Shown: piece by piece, positions 9,131 through 18,548 of the stretch
Layout: the number at the start of each line of letters is the position of its first letter
Position numbering within the stretch: the first letter of the stretch is position 1
Assembly (NCBI RefSeq): GCF_963678635.1
Contig: NC_087064.1
Location: forward strand, 50,387,346-50,451,345
Direction of reading: 5' to 3'
DNA length: 64,000 nt
DNA from: Symsagittifera roscoffensis
Taxonomy: Eukaryota; Xenacoelomorpha; Acoela; Convolutidae
Position numbers and translations under genes: made by a program
Notes under the pieces: model-generated
Databases searched by the model: none
What the model saw: the letters and a program-made list of their open reading frames with translations, nothing else
What the model was told of the DNA's origin: nothing

Positions 9131-9838
9131 ATCAAACCACTCATAGGTAAAAATCCTTTTGTTTCGCTAGCTTTATAGGCTTTGAGAAAAGATTCCAGAG
9201 TAGTTGCCCCTCCCAGAAACTTCATTATGTCGAGAAATTGTACATCTCCAAACTTGAAAGCTATAAAGTCATTTGCTTTTTCGTTGTCGGATGTTTCTTG
9301 TTCTTTATTGCGAATCAAAAAGGGGATTAGATAGGACTTGATCACATTTAAATCATATCTACCGCTGTTAAATCCAAAAACAGGTAAAGTATTTACATAT
9401 CTCTCAATGTTGTTTCAAAACAATGAGTTGATTTTTCTGAATTCGCAATAATTGTGTTGACATATCTGCTTCCTCCGAATCTTCAATGCATTCGTCTTCG
9501 TACTCGAATTTGTTACTTGAATAATTTTAATCACGTTGGTTTAGCTGATCAAAGATCTTTTTCATTCTTTCATTGACAGCTACTTCAATATCTTGAAATT
9601 TTGTTTTCATCTCCAGCTTCCTTTTTTCAGCCAACAGCTCGAGCTTGCTTACAAAATCAATAATCAAGTTCTGTGGATCCTTGTTGTACAAAAAGATGGG
9701 TTCATCAATCAGATTTGATGATATAGAAACTGAAATTAAGACTTGTTTTACAATCCAGGTAGTAGTTTGCGTCTCTTTTAGTTCCTCTGTCGGAACACAA
9801 ATCGGCTCAAAATCAAAAATTGCTAGATTAATAAATAG
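9131..9838 (-). pseudogene. Truncated exonuclease part of polymerase B (duplicate)
   Basis: Same as 4936-5642. An extra base relative to copy 1 near 9797 restores the frame after IFDFE, so here the Exo I region reads on where copy 1 is shifted. The fragment ends at the duplication junction and runs into unrelated codons near 9085. Confidence 0.85.
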
Positions 9839-10741
9839 TTAATTATCTTCAGAAACTGGAAGATTTAATCCTTCTAGCTTTTCCAACAAGGTTTTGCGAA
9901 GCGCATAGAGGTTCTTTGGGTAAATATGTTTCACTCGGTCCTTGCATCTCAGAAGATGTTTGTTGAGAAACTCAGATCTTTTGAAGAAAGTATCACAACT
10001 AGGACACCGGAAGCACTTGAAGAAAGAATCAAAATCATTTGTATGAATGATATGATTGTTAAATCTCAGTATTTTGACTGTTTTGTCAAATCTTCCAATA
10101 CTTCGTCGAGCTAGTTCTCCTACATATTCTCCTTCTTGGATATCGAAATCGTATATAAAGACGTTCCTTTGAACAATTTCCTCGACAACAGGTATGTCTT
10201 CTACAGAAACTCCACGAAAATTTTTAGGATCATAACCAGACTTTGATACAAATTCTGTAAAGTATCTAGAAATTTGAGAGACGAGATCATTATGTCCATT
10301 CATGTACATGGCCCATGCACGGAAAAGACACAAATGATCTTTGTAGGGTTCCTTATCTTTGTTAGATAAAAGACATTTCACTTGTGTATGTCGTAGTAAA
10401 GGTTCGGGTAAGACAGAGTCCGGACATTCCATGGGGATGTTTTTCAGCAAAGCAGCAAAATTTGTAAAATTAGTAATCAACATGAATCGCCACTTTGTGT
10501 TCTGGCGTTCTCGGGTACATTGCTTCACAATATCAAATTTTTCTACTTTTCCTTGGATTGTTATCAAATCCGCTTTCGTACAAAGTAAGTGGAATTTTTC
10601 AAAGAGAGTATTGTTTTCATGAGCGTAGAAATATCGATATTTACCAGTCTCAAAGTTTCGAAGGACAAATTCCAGAGCAATGTTGATTTTAGCTGCAGAA
10701 TCAAGCTTATTGAAGACTTCCTCTAGATTCTCGTGATTATT
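9839..10741 (-). CDS. Polymerase B N-terminal domain (duplicate of 5643-6545)
   Basis: 300 open codons with the same C2HC finger and KHIYPKN region; one silent or near-silent difference near 10309. It is separated from the exonuclease fragment by the same TAA. It cannot form a complete polymerase because the catalytic half is absent from this copy. Confidence 0.7.
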   Translation of the reverse strand, partial: NNHENLEEVFNKLDSAAKINIALEFVLRNFETGKYRYFYAHENNTLFEKFHLLCTKADLITIQGKVEKFDIVKQCTRERQNTKWRFMLITNFTNFAALLKNIPMECPDSVLPEPLLRHTQVKCLLSNKDKEPYKDHLCLFRAWAMYMNGHNDLVSQISRYFTEFVSKSGYDPKNFRGVSVEDIPVVEEIVQRNVFIYDFDIQEGEYVGELARRSIGRFDKTVKILRFNNHIIHTNDFDSFFKCFRCPSCDTFFKRSEFLNKHLLRCKDRVKHIYPKNLYALRKTLLEKLEGLNLPVSEDN

Positions 10742-10769
10742 TTAGTATCTAACTTGGACATTTGAAAGT

Positions 10770-11199
10770 TTAATACCTTATTTCTCCCATTTTCCATCTC
10801 CGTATCCACCAAAAATTTTGACAAGCACTAAATTCCTCCATCAGCTTTTCACCATATTCCATGTCTTCCTCCACAATCTTATTCAAGTCCGCTACAGTAT
10901 CACTGGGTTTCCGTTGTTTTGTTCCATGTTCTTTTCTCCGATGTGGTTGGAGAGAGTGGTAATTTGATAATTCTTGTTCGCAAGAAGAACAAACTGTTGA
11001 CTTCTTCGAACTTGAGGGTGTCATGCTTCTTGGCCATATGATATTTCATTTCTTGTTGATTGTAAGTGGAATACTTACAGTCAGGACAAGAAACAACTCC
11101 TTTAGCACATCTTTTTCGATGTCGAGCTGCGTTTTGACGAATATACATGTTTCCACAGTCTCTACGCTTTACTTTCTCATTTCGGTTAAGGGTAGGCAT
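10770..11199 (-). pseudogene. Zinc-finger N-terminus (duplicate of 6574-7003)
   Basis: Same three fingers and the same frameshift near 11016. At 11121 this copy has G where copy 1 has A, preserving the His ligand (AARHRKRC) of the first finger. It therefore looks closer to the ancestral state at this site. Confidence 0.7.
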
Positions 11200-11391
11200 T
11201 ATCTAAAAAAATTGATACTTTAGAAATGTTCCAAATTTAAAAGCTTAAAGTGCCAATTGAATGAAAATACATACTTTTTCTTTTCGCGAAGTAACGAACT
11301 GTGAAATCTGAAGTAAAATTCAATTAACTGTTTCTGATTGGCAAACAAACTGAATGATTGGTGCCAATAAAATAAGGGAACTTATACTAAC

Positions 11392-11641
11392 AATGACGTC
11401 ATCGCCTACGCAATTATCCTTTTACAGTAATGATGTCATTCTTTGAATACAAATGACGTCACCGCCTACGCAATTTTCTTTTTATGGGAATGACGTCATT
11501 CTATATTTAGAAGTGATGTCACCACCCTCGCAACAATCCTTTTATGGAAATGACGTCATCACCTACGTCATTCCTTCGAAATTTCTAGAATTTTCCAGAA
11601 AAATTTTCAACCAATCAGAACTAAGTAGTTTCTAGACATAA
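11392..11641. promoter_or_regulatory. CRE repeat array and heat-shock element (duplicate)
   Basis: Identical layout to copy 1. CRE-type octamers lie at 11394, 11431, 11454, 11491, 11514 and 11551; the five-unit heat-shock element is at 11578-11600; and the CCAAT box follows it. Confidence 0.85.
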
Positions 11642-11682
11642 CTTTGGATCCAAAATATTCATTTCTGAAAAATGTCAAATAA

Positions 11683-12147
11683 AAAACATTTGAACTTCCT
11701 CAAATTACTCTGCAAATTTATGTTGTTCAAAATAGAGTTCTTCGACTAAGTAAAGGTCGCTTTAGGGAAACTAGCTCAATCAAGGAAATTATTTTTGATC
11801 CACATATTGCGTATCAAAGCTTTAAACTTACTGCTGAGTTATACTTGACTAGAAAAGAAAATTTATTTATTTTAGAAAATTTGAAGTTAATAAAAAAGTC
11901 GTACGATAATATTTCAATATATTTCAATATTTTCAAGACTTTTTTTATTCCATATCCAATTCCCAAATTTGTCGAAACTCCCCAGCAAAGTTCTTTATTC
12001 CTCCATTTTTTTAAAGACCTTCAAAGTTCAAAATCTTGCATGACCAGGTTTGGTATCAGATTTCCAACAAATTGCTTTGAAAATTCATCAACTTTGAGTT
12101 ATCATCTCAAATCTATATCAAAATCAAAGAACTTGAATATCTGCTGA
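11683..12147 (+). CDS. Hypothetical ORF (duplicate of 7487-7951)
   Basis: Same frame and extent as in copy 1, with no recognised domain and the same uncertainty over the start. Confidence 0.3.
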   Translation, partial: KTFELPQITLQIYVVQNRVLRLSKGRFRETSSIKEIIFDPHIAYQSFKLTAELYLTRKENLFILENLKLIKKSYDNISIYFNIFKTFFIPYPIPKFVETPQQSSLFLHFFKDLQSSKSCMTRFGIRFPTNCFENSSTLSYHLKSISKSKNLNIC

Positions 12148-12373
12148 AAAGTGAACAATTTTTCATCAATTATATACAAAACATTCAGTTAACTTGATGA
12201 GAAGACTTGCAGAGATGCTAGTTTTATTAATTTTATTTTCTTTTCTTACTTATATTGGCAATATTTCTTATTTTTACAGCAATTAACTTTTGGTCATTTT
12301 TTGCGATTGCTTTTGTGTATATTTTGACTTATTTGGAAAACTTAAGTCAAGTCCTTAAAAAGTAAATCATTGT

Positions 12374-12556
12374 CTGATTGGATACAACAACATGAACAAA
12401 AATGATCTTTTTTGTGATTGGAAACGACAATGTGTAAAATGAAGCTTTGTTTCCAATTGGACACGAGTTTTCTATAAGAATTCCATAAAAGGAAAGTAAA
12501 TTCTGATTGGACACGACTACAACCCAAATGAGGAAAATCCATTCTGATTGATTAAA
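12374..12556 (+). promoter_or_regulatory. ATTGG motif array (duplicate)
   Basis: Same four to five motifs as 8178-8360. One of the few copy differences falls here, around 12403, where a T run is replaced by TTGTG. Confidence 0.55.
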
Positions 12557-12856
12557 CCCACACATTCCAGTTGAAGGCACCCCTCTCTCTTAAATAAAAA
12601 TCATTTTATTATCAACTTAACTACCTTCAACTACCTCCTCTCTCAGCTCTAAATACATTAATTTCAACTTAAACCACCGTCAACTTTCTCCCTCTCAACT
12701 GTAAATTTTGTTTTTACTCTGTATCGCTAACTCAACTTATTGCTCAAAACATTCTTCTCAGTACAAAACAACAACCTTATGTTCTCGGTGGAATTTTCAG
12801 CTGATTTAGTACAAATCCAAGTGTGAGAAACAGTTTGTGGAGTTTTTCTGGCACAA

Positions 12857-13225
12857 ATGGACATCTCAATCCAAGTCTGGCACATGGTGGAGGTGATGCG
12901 CAGGGATTTCAACGATCATCATATAACGCAAGAGAACCAACTTGGAGAAATGCAAATTATGGAGGAAGTGGCCGAGCATGTGGGAATGAACTACCCCGAA
13001 ACTCCTGACTCTAGATATGTGGCTCAACAATTCGACGATTTGCTTTTTCCTTGGGAAGACGGATATGTGGATAACCCAATTACCATCGAAGAGGTTGAGG
13101 GGTTCTCTGAGCCAAGAACTCCAGTCAGCGAACCAACAGTGATGGATGCAAGACCAGCTTTGCGCTCCATTGAGAACTTGCAAAATTTTGAGAACTCAGC
13201 TGCTCGACAACTCTTTGATTTTTAA
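12857..13225 (+). CDS. Acidic 122-aa protein (duplicate of 8661-9029)
   Basis: Intact, with no protein difference seen from copy 1. It keeps the acidic-aromatic FDDLLFPWEDG patch and the stop codon overlapping AATAAA. Two intact copies would double dosage if the duplication is real. Confidence 0.65.
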   Translation: MDISIQVWHMVEVMRRDFNDHHITQENQLGEMQIMEEVAEHVGMNYPETPDSRYVAQQFDDLLFPWEDGYVDNPITIEEVEGFSEPRTPVSEPTVMDARPALRSIENLQNFENSAARQLFDF

Positions 13226-13326
13226 ATAAATTGGTTATTGTCTTGTGTTTTGTAACTTAATTTGTTTGCATCTAGTAATTTTATTTTGAAAAGATAGGAA
13301 CAAAGAGATCATAGAAAAGTTTAAAA

Positions 13327-14060
13327 GAAATTTCAAAGGTAAAACTTTGTTAAAAATTAAACTAATTATGCATCTGATAAATACTTTTATAGAACTTTGT
13401 TAGAAAGATGGCAAAAAAATTAAATCAATTTTTGCAAACATGTTAAAATTCTTACATCAATTTTTGCACCATGCAAAAATTTTCATTAATTTTTTTGCAC
13501 ACTTGTTAAACAAATCAAAGAAAATCTCGCAAATTAAGAAAAATGCTATTGAGTTTTTTCGCATTTTAAAGAAAACTGAAAGAGGATTTTCTTGTACTGT
13601 TAATATTTAAAGTAAAGGAAAACCTTTGTTTTAAATTTGATCATACAAAATTCTCTTTTTTGCATGTATATTGATCAAAAACATTGGAAAAACAATGTAT
13701 TAAGATAGGGAATAGCACACAAAGTCAGCAATTATGAAAAAATTATAGTATTAATTTAACAAGTTTTTTACAAAAAAATTTTACAATTTTTGCATATGCA
13801 TAAGAAAAAAGATGTTAGATTTTTGCATTTGTTTTCAAAAAAAAACTACAAAAAAGCTTTCATCTAAAACAAAAATTTTTTGAAAATTTTTGCACACTTG
13901 TTGAAAAAACCAAAACTGTTTTTGCGTCTGGTAAAAAAGTTTAATTAAACTTTTGCAAACGTGTTGAAAAAATCAAACCAAACTTGCATCTTGCGAAAAA
14001 AATCTGAGTTAATTTTTGCACACGTGTTACAAATTATAAACTTGTTCAATCAGAAAATTT
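13327..14060. repeat. AT-rich spacer with dispersed TTTTTGCAMACRTGTT repeats
   Basis: At least five imperfect copies of a motif TTTTTGCA(C/A)AC(A/T/G)TGTT plus A-rich tail start at about 13429, 13493, 13887, 13950 and 14012. Two contain ACACGTGT or AACGTGTT E-box-like cores. A related palindrome TTTTTGCACCATGCAAAAA is at 13461. A 22-base exact match to the right TIR (26247-26268, inverted) sits at 13692-13713. No convincing gene is present. Confidence 0.6.
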
Positions 14061-14107
14061 TTGATTTTACTAAAAACAATTTTGACAACATTTTTATTAA
14101 GAAATAT

Positions 14108-14400
14108 TCAATTATTAATAGAAAAATTGATACGCTCACTATTTACAGTACCACAACCATCAATGAGACAATCAACAGTTTTCAACAAATCAGTCTCATA
14201 CTTTGAGCTTTGAATTTTTCGAACCTTTTCCCAAAAAGCTGATCCAAGAGTTTGAGTGGACGCAAGCTTCTGAGCAGAACATGTCTTTTGAGATAATGTC
14301 TTTTGATTTTTTTCGCAGCAGACGTTTCTTTGCAACACTGGGTAATTTTTCCGGTATTCAACATTTCAAGTTGTGTTCGACTGCACAATTCAAGTGATTG
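14108..14400 (-). pseudogene. Possible small minus-strand ORF
   Basis: Two overlapping minus-strand frames of about 70-75 codons cover this stretch. One is Cys-containing (QRNVCCEKNQKTLSQKTC), the other basic (KKIKRHYLKRHVLLRSLRPLKLL). Either could be the remnant of a small Polinton gene with a frameshift; I cannot choose between them and recognise no family. Confidence 0.2.
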
Positions 14401-15060
14401 AAAACTTCACCTCTTGATGAAATAATATTGGAATAAAATCTTAATTTATGTAAAGTCTATTTACAGTCAACAATTTGGTAAGTGAAAAGATATTTATCTA
14501 CTCTTTGCAAAACTTGCTTGAGCGATGATCCGATTAATACTAAGAGAAATTTGCAATTTTCCACTGGGCAGAATGATGAATGGTTAGATACACAGTAGTC
14601 TTGGGTGACAATAAATTTTTCATAAAAGTTTTCTTATGAATCTAAAAAGAGATTTTGCATTGTAGTTCGAATAAAAAAGGGATATGCTTGACACATAGCA
14701 GATGCCATCACTGATTACTTTTGAAAATGATTTTTATCTATATTGAATTGCTTATATAGTAGTTCCATCACCTACGCAATGTCCATATTTGGATCATCAC
14801 CTAGTCATTATTCCATATAAGGTAATAATACCTTATTTGGAATGTACAGTGAGTCATCTACATTTCCTAACTTGTATAAATTTACAAATATCCTCATTTT
14901 GAAATATCTACTACTGATAAGTTGGCTCTGAGTCTCAAATCAAAAATGTATTCACGAAAAGATATCCTTCCCAACTATATTTAATTTGCTAAGAACCAAA
15001 AAAGAATTGGGAGATTTTCTTGGTCCCAAAAACCCTACAACGGAAAAATTTACTTTGAAC
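14401..15060. other. Spacer before right-hand genes; relic CRE-unit sequence
   Basis: No ORF of note. At 14767-14815 CATCACCTACGCAATGTCC and TCATCACCTAGTCATTATTCC echo the CRE 60-bp repeat (CGCCTACGCAATTATCC), but without an intact TGACGTCA. It may be a decayed promoter for the plus-strand block. Confidence 0.35.
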
Positions 15061-15061
15061 C

Positions 15062-15541
15062 TTGCTTCCATTTGTTAAAAAAAATGAATCGGGACAAATC
15101 AAAAAAACCAAGCAAGTCTATCATGGTGAAAAAGAAGGGGAAAGGATATCAGCAATACGGAATACTGTTATTCACGATGCTGAAAACCTTGGACTCGTTC
15201 CTGTATTGGAACCCTATTCTGACAAAGACTCAACCATGGAGCAGGAGCTTGCGAACTGTCATGCGGTGTATGACGTAGCAACATACAAGAAGAGAAGGGT
15301 GTGTGTCACAATCAAGAAGTACAGTGTGAACAAGCCACCCTACATTCAGATTTGACTCTTCACTGCAAAGGAGAACGAAGTCTTGAAGCAAGTTGCCTAT
15401 GTCATTTATACTTTGAACGAATTCAAAGTACTCGCTCCAAGTCTTGAGATTTACTGTTTGTTGAGAACTGTAATGTTCAATAATTTTGTTGAGTGATGTT
15501 ATTATAATAATGTAATTCAAATATTCATCTTCTTGAATCAT
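15062..15541. other. Ambiguous small ORFs, strand uncertain
   Basis: Three frames compete: plus 15062-15355 (97 codons, starts at TTG), plus 15084-15278 (ATG, very basic, MNRDKSKKPSKSIMVKKKGKG), and minus 15230-15541 (103 codons). The basic plus-strand ORF with its ATG is the most plausible as a Polinton small protein. No family is recognised and only one of these can be real. Confidence 0.25.
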
Positions 15542-15623
15542 TTTTTAAAACTTCTTTGAGCTGAGCAGTATGAGTTGGAACATTGGTTTTTCCAGAAATC
15601 TTGTTTTAAAGCTTTAAAATAAA

Positions 15624-15845
15624 TTGGGACTTTTTCATATCGTCTCACAAGAAAAGTCCCAGAAACTTTCACTGACAGTTTTGGAATCTCAAAATTTACC
15701 AAAATTGCAAGATTTGGATACAGAATCACAAGTTTCTCAATTTGAGTGGGCTTGGCATAATGAAAGACGAAAAGTTTTTCTAAGTTATTTTTCAGATATT
15801 AAGAAAATAGATCTTATAGAGTATCGTAGAAAAGGAAACACTTAG
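15624..15845 (+). pseudogene. GIY-YIG/SLX1-like nuclease remnant
   Basis: The 73-codon frame contains QVSQFEWAWHNERRKVF near residue 38. This resembles the signature near the end of SLX1-type GIY-YIG domains, where a Glu in FEWAW is a catalytic ligand. The expected N-terminal GIY and YIG part is not visible upstream, so the domain is truncated or frameshifted. GIY-YIG nucleases occur in some large mobile elements and viruses. Identification rests on one motif. Confidence 0.35.
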
Positions 15846-15925
15846 AAAAACAATCAGAAATTTCAGTTGGAAAAAAAGAGTAAGATAATTTGGTTGATTT
15901 TATTCCCTCAGTTTTGTCTTAAATA

Positions 15926-16339
15926 GAAACATTCAAAAAAATTTGTATCATTATTGACGAATGCACTGTAGAAACTGAACGTTCAGAAATGGTTGAAATT
16001 CTCAGAAAGTTTGATTTGATTAAGCATGGCTTTTCATCAAATACAAAAAGAAAAACTTACTGTTCTTGTACCTGTATTATTTTGGACCCAAACATAAATT
16101 TCAAAGAAATGGACCAACAGTTTCCTTTTGGGGGTCTAATTGGATACGGAAAGTCTTGTATGGATTACTTTTTTGCAAATTCAAAAATTTTTAGACTTCA
16201 TGCAATTTTACATGATGCAGCTGAATCTGTGAAGTCTACTACTTATAAGGGACCTGGTTATTGTTATGTTTTACCTAGACTTCCAAGTTCTCTGTTTTCT
16301 TGGTCACGTGACTGGATTGTTCTTCTGTTTATATGTTAA
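15926..16339 (+). CDS. Hypothetical Polinton ORF with Cys cluster
   Basis: Open from 15926, with the first ATG at 15989, to TAA at 16337-16339. The product contains IIDECTVETERSEM before the ATG, then KRKTYCSCTCIILDPN and a hydrophobic C-terminus. It lies directly after the GIY-YIG-like frame, so it could be the C-terminal part of the same protein (SLX1 proteins carry a C-terminal Cys-rich module), but the cysteine spacing is not diagnostic. No firm function. Confidence 0.35.
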   Translation, partial: ETFKKICIIIDECTVETERSEMVEILRKFDLIKHGFSSNTKRKTYCSCTCIILDPNINFKEMDQQFPFGGLIGYGKSCMDYFFANSKIFRLHAILHDAAESVKSTTYKGPGYCYVLPRLPSSLFSWSRDWIVLLFIC

Positions 16340-16418
16340 AATTTTTGCTTCATCAGTATATGCATTGTTCAATTGTTAGTTATTTTAACTAAAAATTTCA
16401 GCAAAAACAGTTACCATC

Positions 16419-16890
16419 TTGAGTCTAGTTGTTTTGGATATTGAGTGTATTGAAAATAAAATAGTGAAAGAGTTAGGAGTTTATAAAAATGAACAAACTA
16501 CGGGATATTCCTTTCTTCCTCACAAAAAATTCAAAGCTACATCTCAGTCTGCTTGGTGTACGAAGCATCTTTATGGAATCAATTGGAACAGTGGCCATGA
16601 AAAATATACTCAACTTGAAAAAATTTTGAAAAATTTAAAGCTCCAGAAACGGAGTTTTTTGCAAAAGGTTATAAAAAATGTAAAATTCTGTCAGAAGTTT
16701 TGGAAACAAAGGTTACAAATTTGGATGACTACGCATGTCCGAAAGTTCAAAATGTAATTTTCAAAAGAGGAAGAATATGATTGGAGGTGTAGCAATAACC
16801 CATTTCGTCATGCAAATACTCTTCACTGTGCAGAAAGAAAAGCATTTGCATATGGAATATGGACTCGATGTTTTTTCAATAAATTGTAAG
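16419..16890 (+). pseudogene. Possible exonuclease-like Polinton protein (frameshifted)
   Basis: Begins after a pyrimidine/A-rich stretch ending in TTTCAG that could be a splice acceptor. Near the start it reads VVLDIECIENKIVKELGVY. The DxE in a beta-strand context is what Exo I of DEDD (DnaQ-like) exonucleases looks like. A conserved-looking CTKHLYGINW segment follows. A frameshift near 16640 moves the rest (HANTLHCAERKAFAYGIW) to another frame, ending near 16890. The remaining catalytic Asp residues could not be assigned, so the family is a guess. Confidence 0.35.
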
Positions 16891-16969
16891 GAATCTAAAT
16901 GATTTTGTATAATAGAGTTTTCAAAATTTAAATATTAATAATTATCAATTTTTTCATTCCAAAGTTGAG

Positions 16970-17233
16970 ATGGGTGATGAATGTGACAAGCAATTAAATT
17001 TAGGAAATTTTGTTTTTGATGAGGAGAGTCATGAACGAAAATCATGGAAGTTTTTTGGACGTACGTGTAATAGATCTCTTCTAGTTTTTATGTGCCAATT
17101 TTTTGTCATAGTTTTAACACTTGCATGGGCAATCGTTCGAATAATGTTATCCAAAACATGTGAAGAAGCAACAGTTTGGGTAGCTATCTTATCAAGTACA
17201 GTCGGTTATAGTTTACCTTCTCCAAAACTATGA
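16970..17233 (+). CDS. Two-TM Polinton membrane protein
   Basis: Intact 87-codon ORF from ATG 16970 to TGA 17231-17233. A hydrophilic, Asp/Glu-rich N-terminus (30 residues) is followed by an RTCNRS segment, a first membrane segment (LLVFMCQFFVIVLTLAWAIV), a short Cys-containing loop and a second weaker membrane segment ending SLPSPKL. Small membrane proteins next to the ATPase are common in Polintons, with unknown role. The TGA overlaps the ATPase ATG (ATGA), which would allow reinitiation on the same mRNA. Confidence 0.65.
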   Translation: MGDECDKQLNLGNFVFDEESHERKSWKFFGRTCNRSLLVFMCQFFVIVLTLAWAIVRIMLSKTCEEATVWVAILSSTVGYSLPSPKL

Positions 17234-17890
17234 AAAAAATAATTTCTACCAAAGAACGATTTTTTATTTCGCTAGTTGAACCGAGTGGATCTGGAAAATC
17301 GCATCTTATTTTTGAGTGGTTAAAAATTGACACATTTCAACCAAAGTTTGACAAAATTTTTTAATTTTATCAACATTATCAACCTCTTTATAGTCAAATG
17401 CAAAGAAAAAACCTTAAATTTATCCAAGGAGTTGACTTTGAACTGATTGAAAACCTTCCCAATAATGGAAAAAACACTTGTTAAAATTTGATGACTCTTG
17501 TAAAAAAATTTCAAGCTCTAAGCACTTTGTAAAAATTGCTACTGTTGGAAGACTTAGGGGACTTGTTTCTTCAAAGCAAATTGGAAGAGATGTTGAGTTA
17601 CAAAATACACATATAATCTTATTCAAGTCACCGAGAGATGTTTTACAAATCAATACATTAAATCAACAACTAGGTCTAGGATCACAATTGAAAGAGTGGT
17701 ATCAAGATCTACTCCTTATGGTCATTTACTCGTTGATTTAACTCCAAAAATAGTTGATTCGCTAAGATATTGCACAAAGAGAGGTTCAGTTCCATCACAA
17801 TTTTATCTACCAGCAGGAACAGAAACAATGTTTTTGGACGATGAGAATACAATACGTCTCTATACTCCCAATATTTCAACATTTTCCTAA
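17230..17890 (+). pseudogene. Polinton genome-packaging ATPase (FtsK/HerA type), frameshifted
   Basis: Starts with the ATG that overlaps the previous stop. Walker A is seen as EPSGSGKSH (about residues 17-25), with Glu where the first Gly usually is. Walker B is KFDDSC near 17485. Then ATVGRLRGL, QNTHIILFKSPRDVLQI and QQLGLGSQLKEWYQD follow, typical of the A32-like packaging ATPases of Polintons. Stops or shifts occur near 17362, 17490 and 17700, so no full product is possible. The family pumps element DNA into a capsid. Confidence 0.85.
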
Positions 17891-18206
17891 AAACTTCAAA
17901 AAACAATTCATCCTCCATGTTCCAAAAAGTTTCATTCAATTCCTCAGCGAATGTCTAGTAAACTTGCTACGAGGCGAGCTAGAGGATCTTCGAAAAGTAC
18001 ACATAGTAAAATATCGAAGAGAATTATCAGAACTCACACGAAGAAGAACTTCACTGCATAAAAGGAGAGCTATTTTGAGCTCGCAAAAAAAGTTTTCAAT
18101 TAATTTCTGCTATCACTCCTTTTGTCATTAAACGATTGAGATAGTATGGATCAGTTTGTTCTTATTCCTTACTCAATTTATCAATCAAAAAGTACACTTC
18201 AAAAAA
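17891..18206 (+). other. ATPase C-terminal tail / spacer
   Basis: An Arg/Lys/Ser-rich frame (for example LRKVHIVKYRRELSELTRRRTSLHKRR) continues from the ATPase region. It may be its basic C-terminal extension or a separate small basic protein. No stable start could be chosen. Confidence 0.3.
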
Positions 18207-18548
18207 ATGGAACAAAAGCAAGAAAAAGAGGAGATTTTACCAAAAGATTTTGATTCTATTTACAGTGCTGTTAATGCAAAATTGAAAACGAGTAACAATA
18301 AGCACCTTATTGATTTAATTTTAAATTCTCCTACAATTAGACTAAATCAGTTAGAAAATATCTTATTAGATAATCGAAACACAAAAGCATCAATTGTAGA
18401 ATTTGTGTGTGCACTAAAGCGAAAAAATACCGATTTTCCCGATATTTACTTTACCATTTTGGAAGCAACTCAAATTCCACCTAAACTTGGTATCAACAAG
18501 AATGCCAAAGCGAAAGACAGAGGAACTTGGATCCCTTTCAAAATCTGA
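18207..18548 (+). CDS. Hypothetical Polinton ORF overlapping integrase start
   Basis: Intact 113-codon ORF from ATG 18207. Hydrophilic, mainly helical (MEQKQEKEEILPKDFDSIY, then NSPTIRLNQLENILLDN). It overlaps the integrase ATG (18502) by 47 bases in another frame. Either it is a separate small protein translated before the integrase, or an N-terminal extension joined by frameshifting; no slippery site was evident. No family recognised. Confidence 0.5.
   Translation: MEQKQEKEEILPKDFDSIYSAVNAKLKTSNNKHLIDLILNSPTIRLNQLENILLDNRNTKASIVEFVCALKRKNTDFPDIYFTILEATQIPPKLGINKNAKAKDRGTWIPFKI

Larger units (their letters stand above)
9131..13326. repeat. 4195-bp tandem duplication, copy 2
   Basis: Second copy of 4936-9130. 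Its left end cuts into the polymerase frame: after ATCAAACC the sequence equals 4936 onward, but the preceding bases are the tail of copy 1. Copy 2 therefore carries only the N-terminal part of the polymerase and cannot make a full enzyme. Both copies keep the control region and the 122-aa ORF. Confidence 0.95.

Noticed and set aside
13429-14035. Possible CRISPR-like array of regularly spaced repeats
   Set aside because: Spacing is irregular, repeats are imperfect and AT-rich, the setting is an animal transposon and no cas genes are present.
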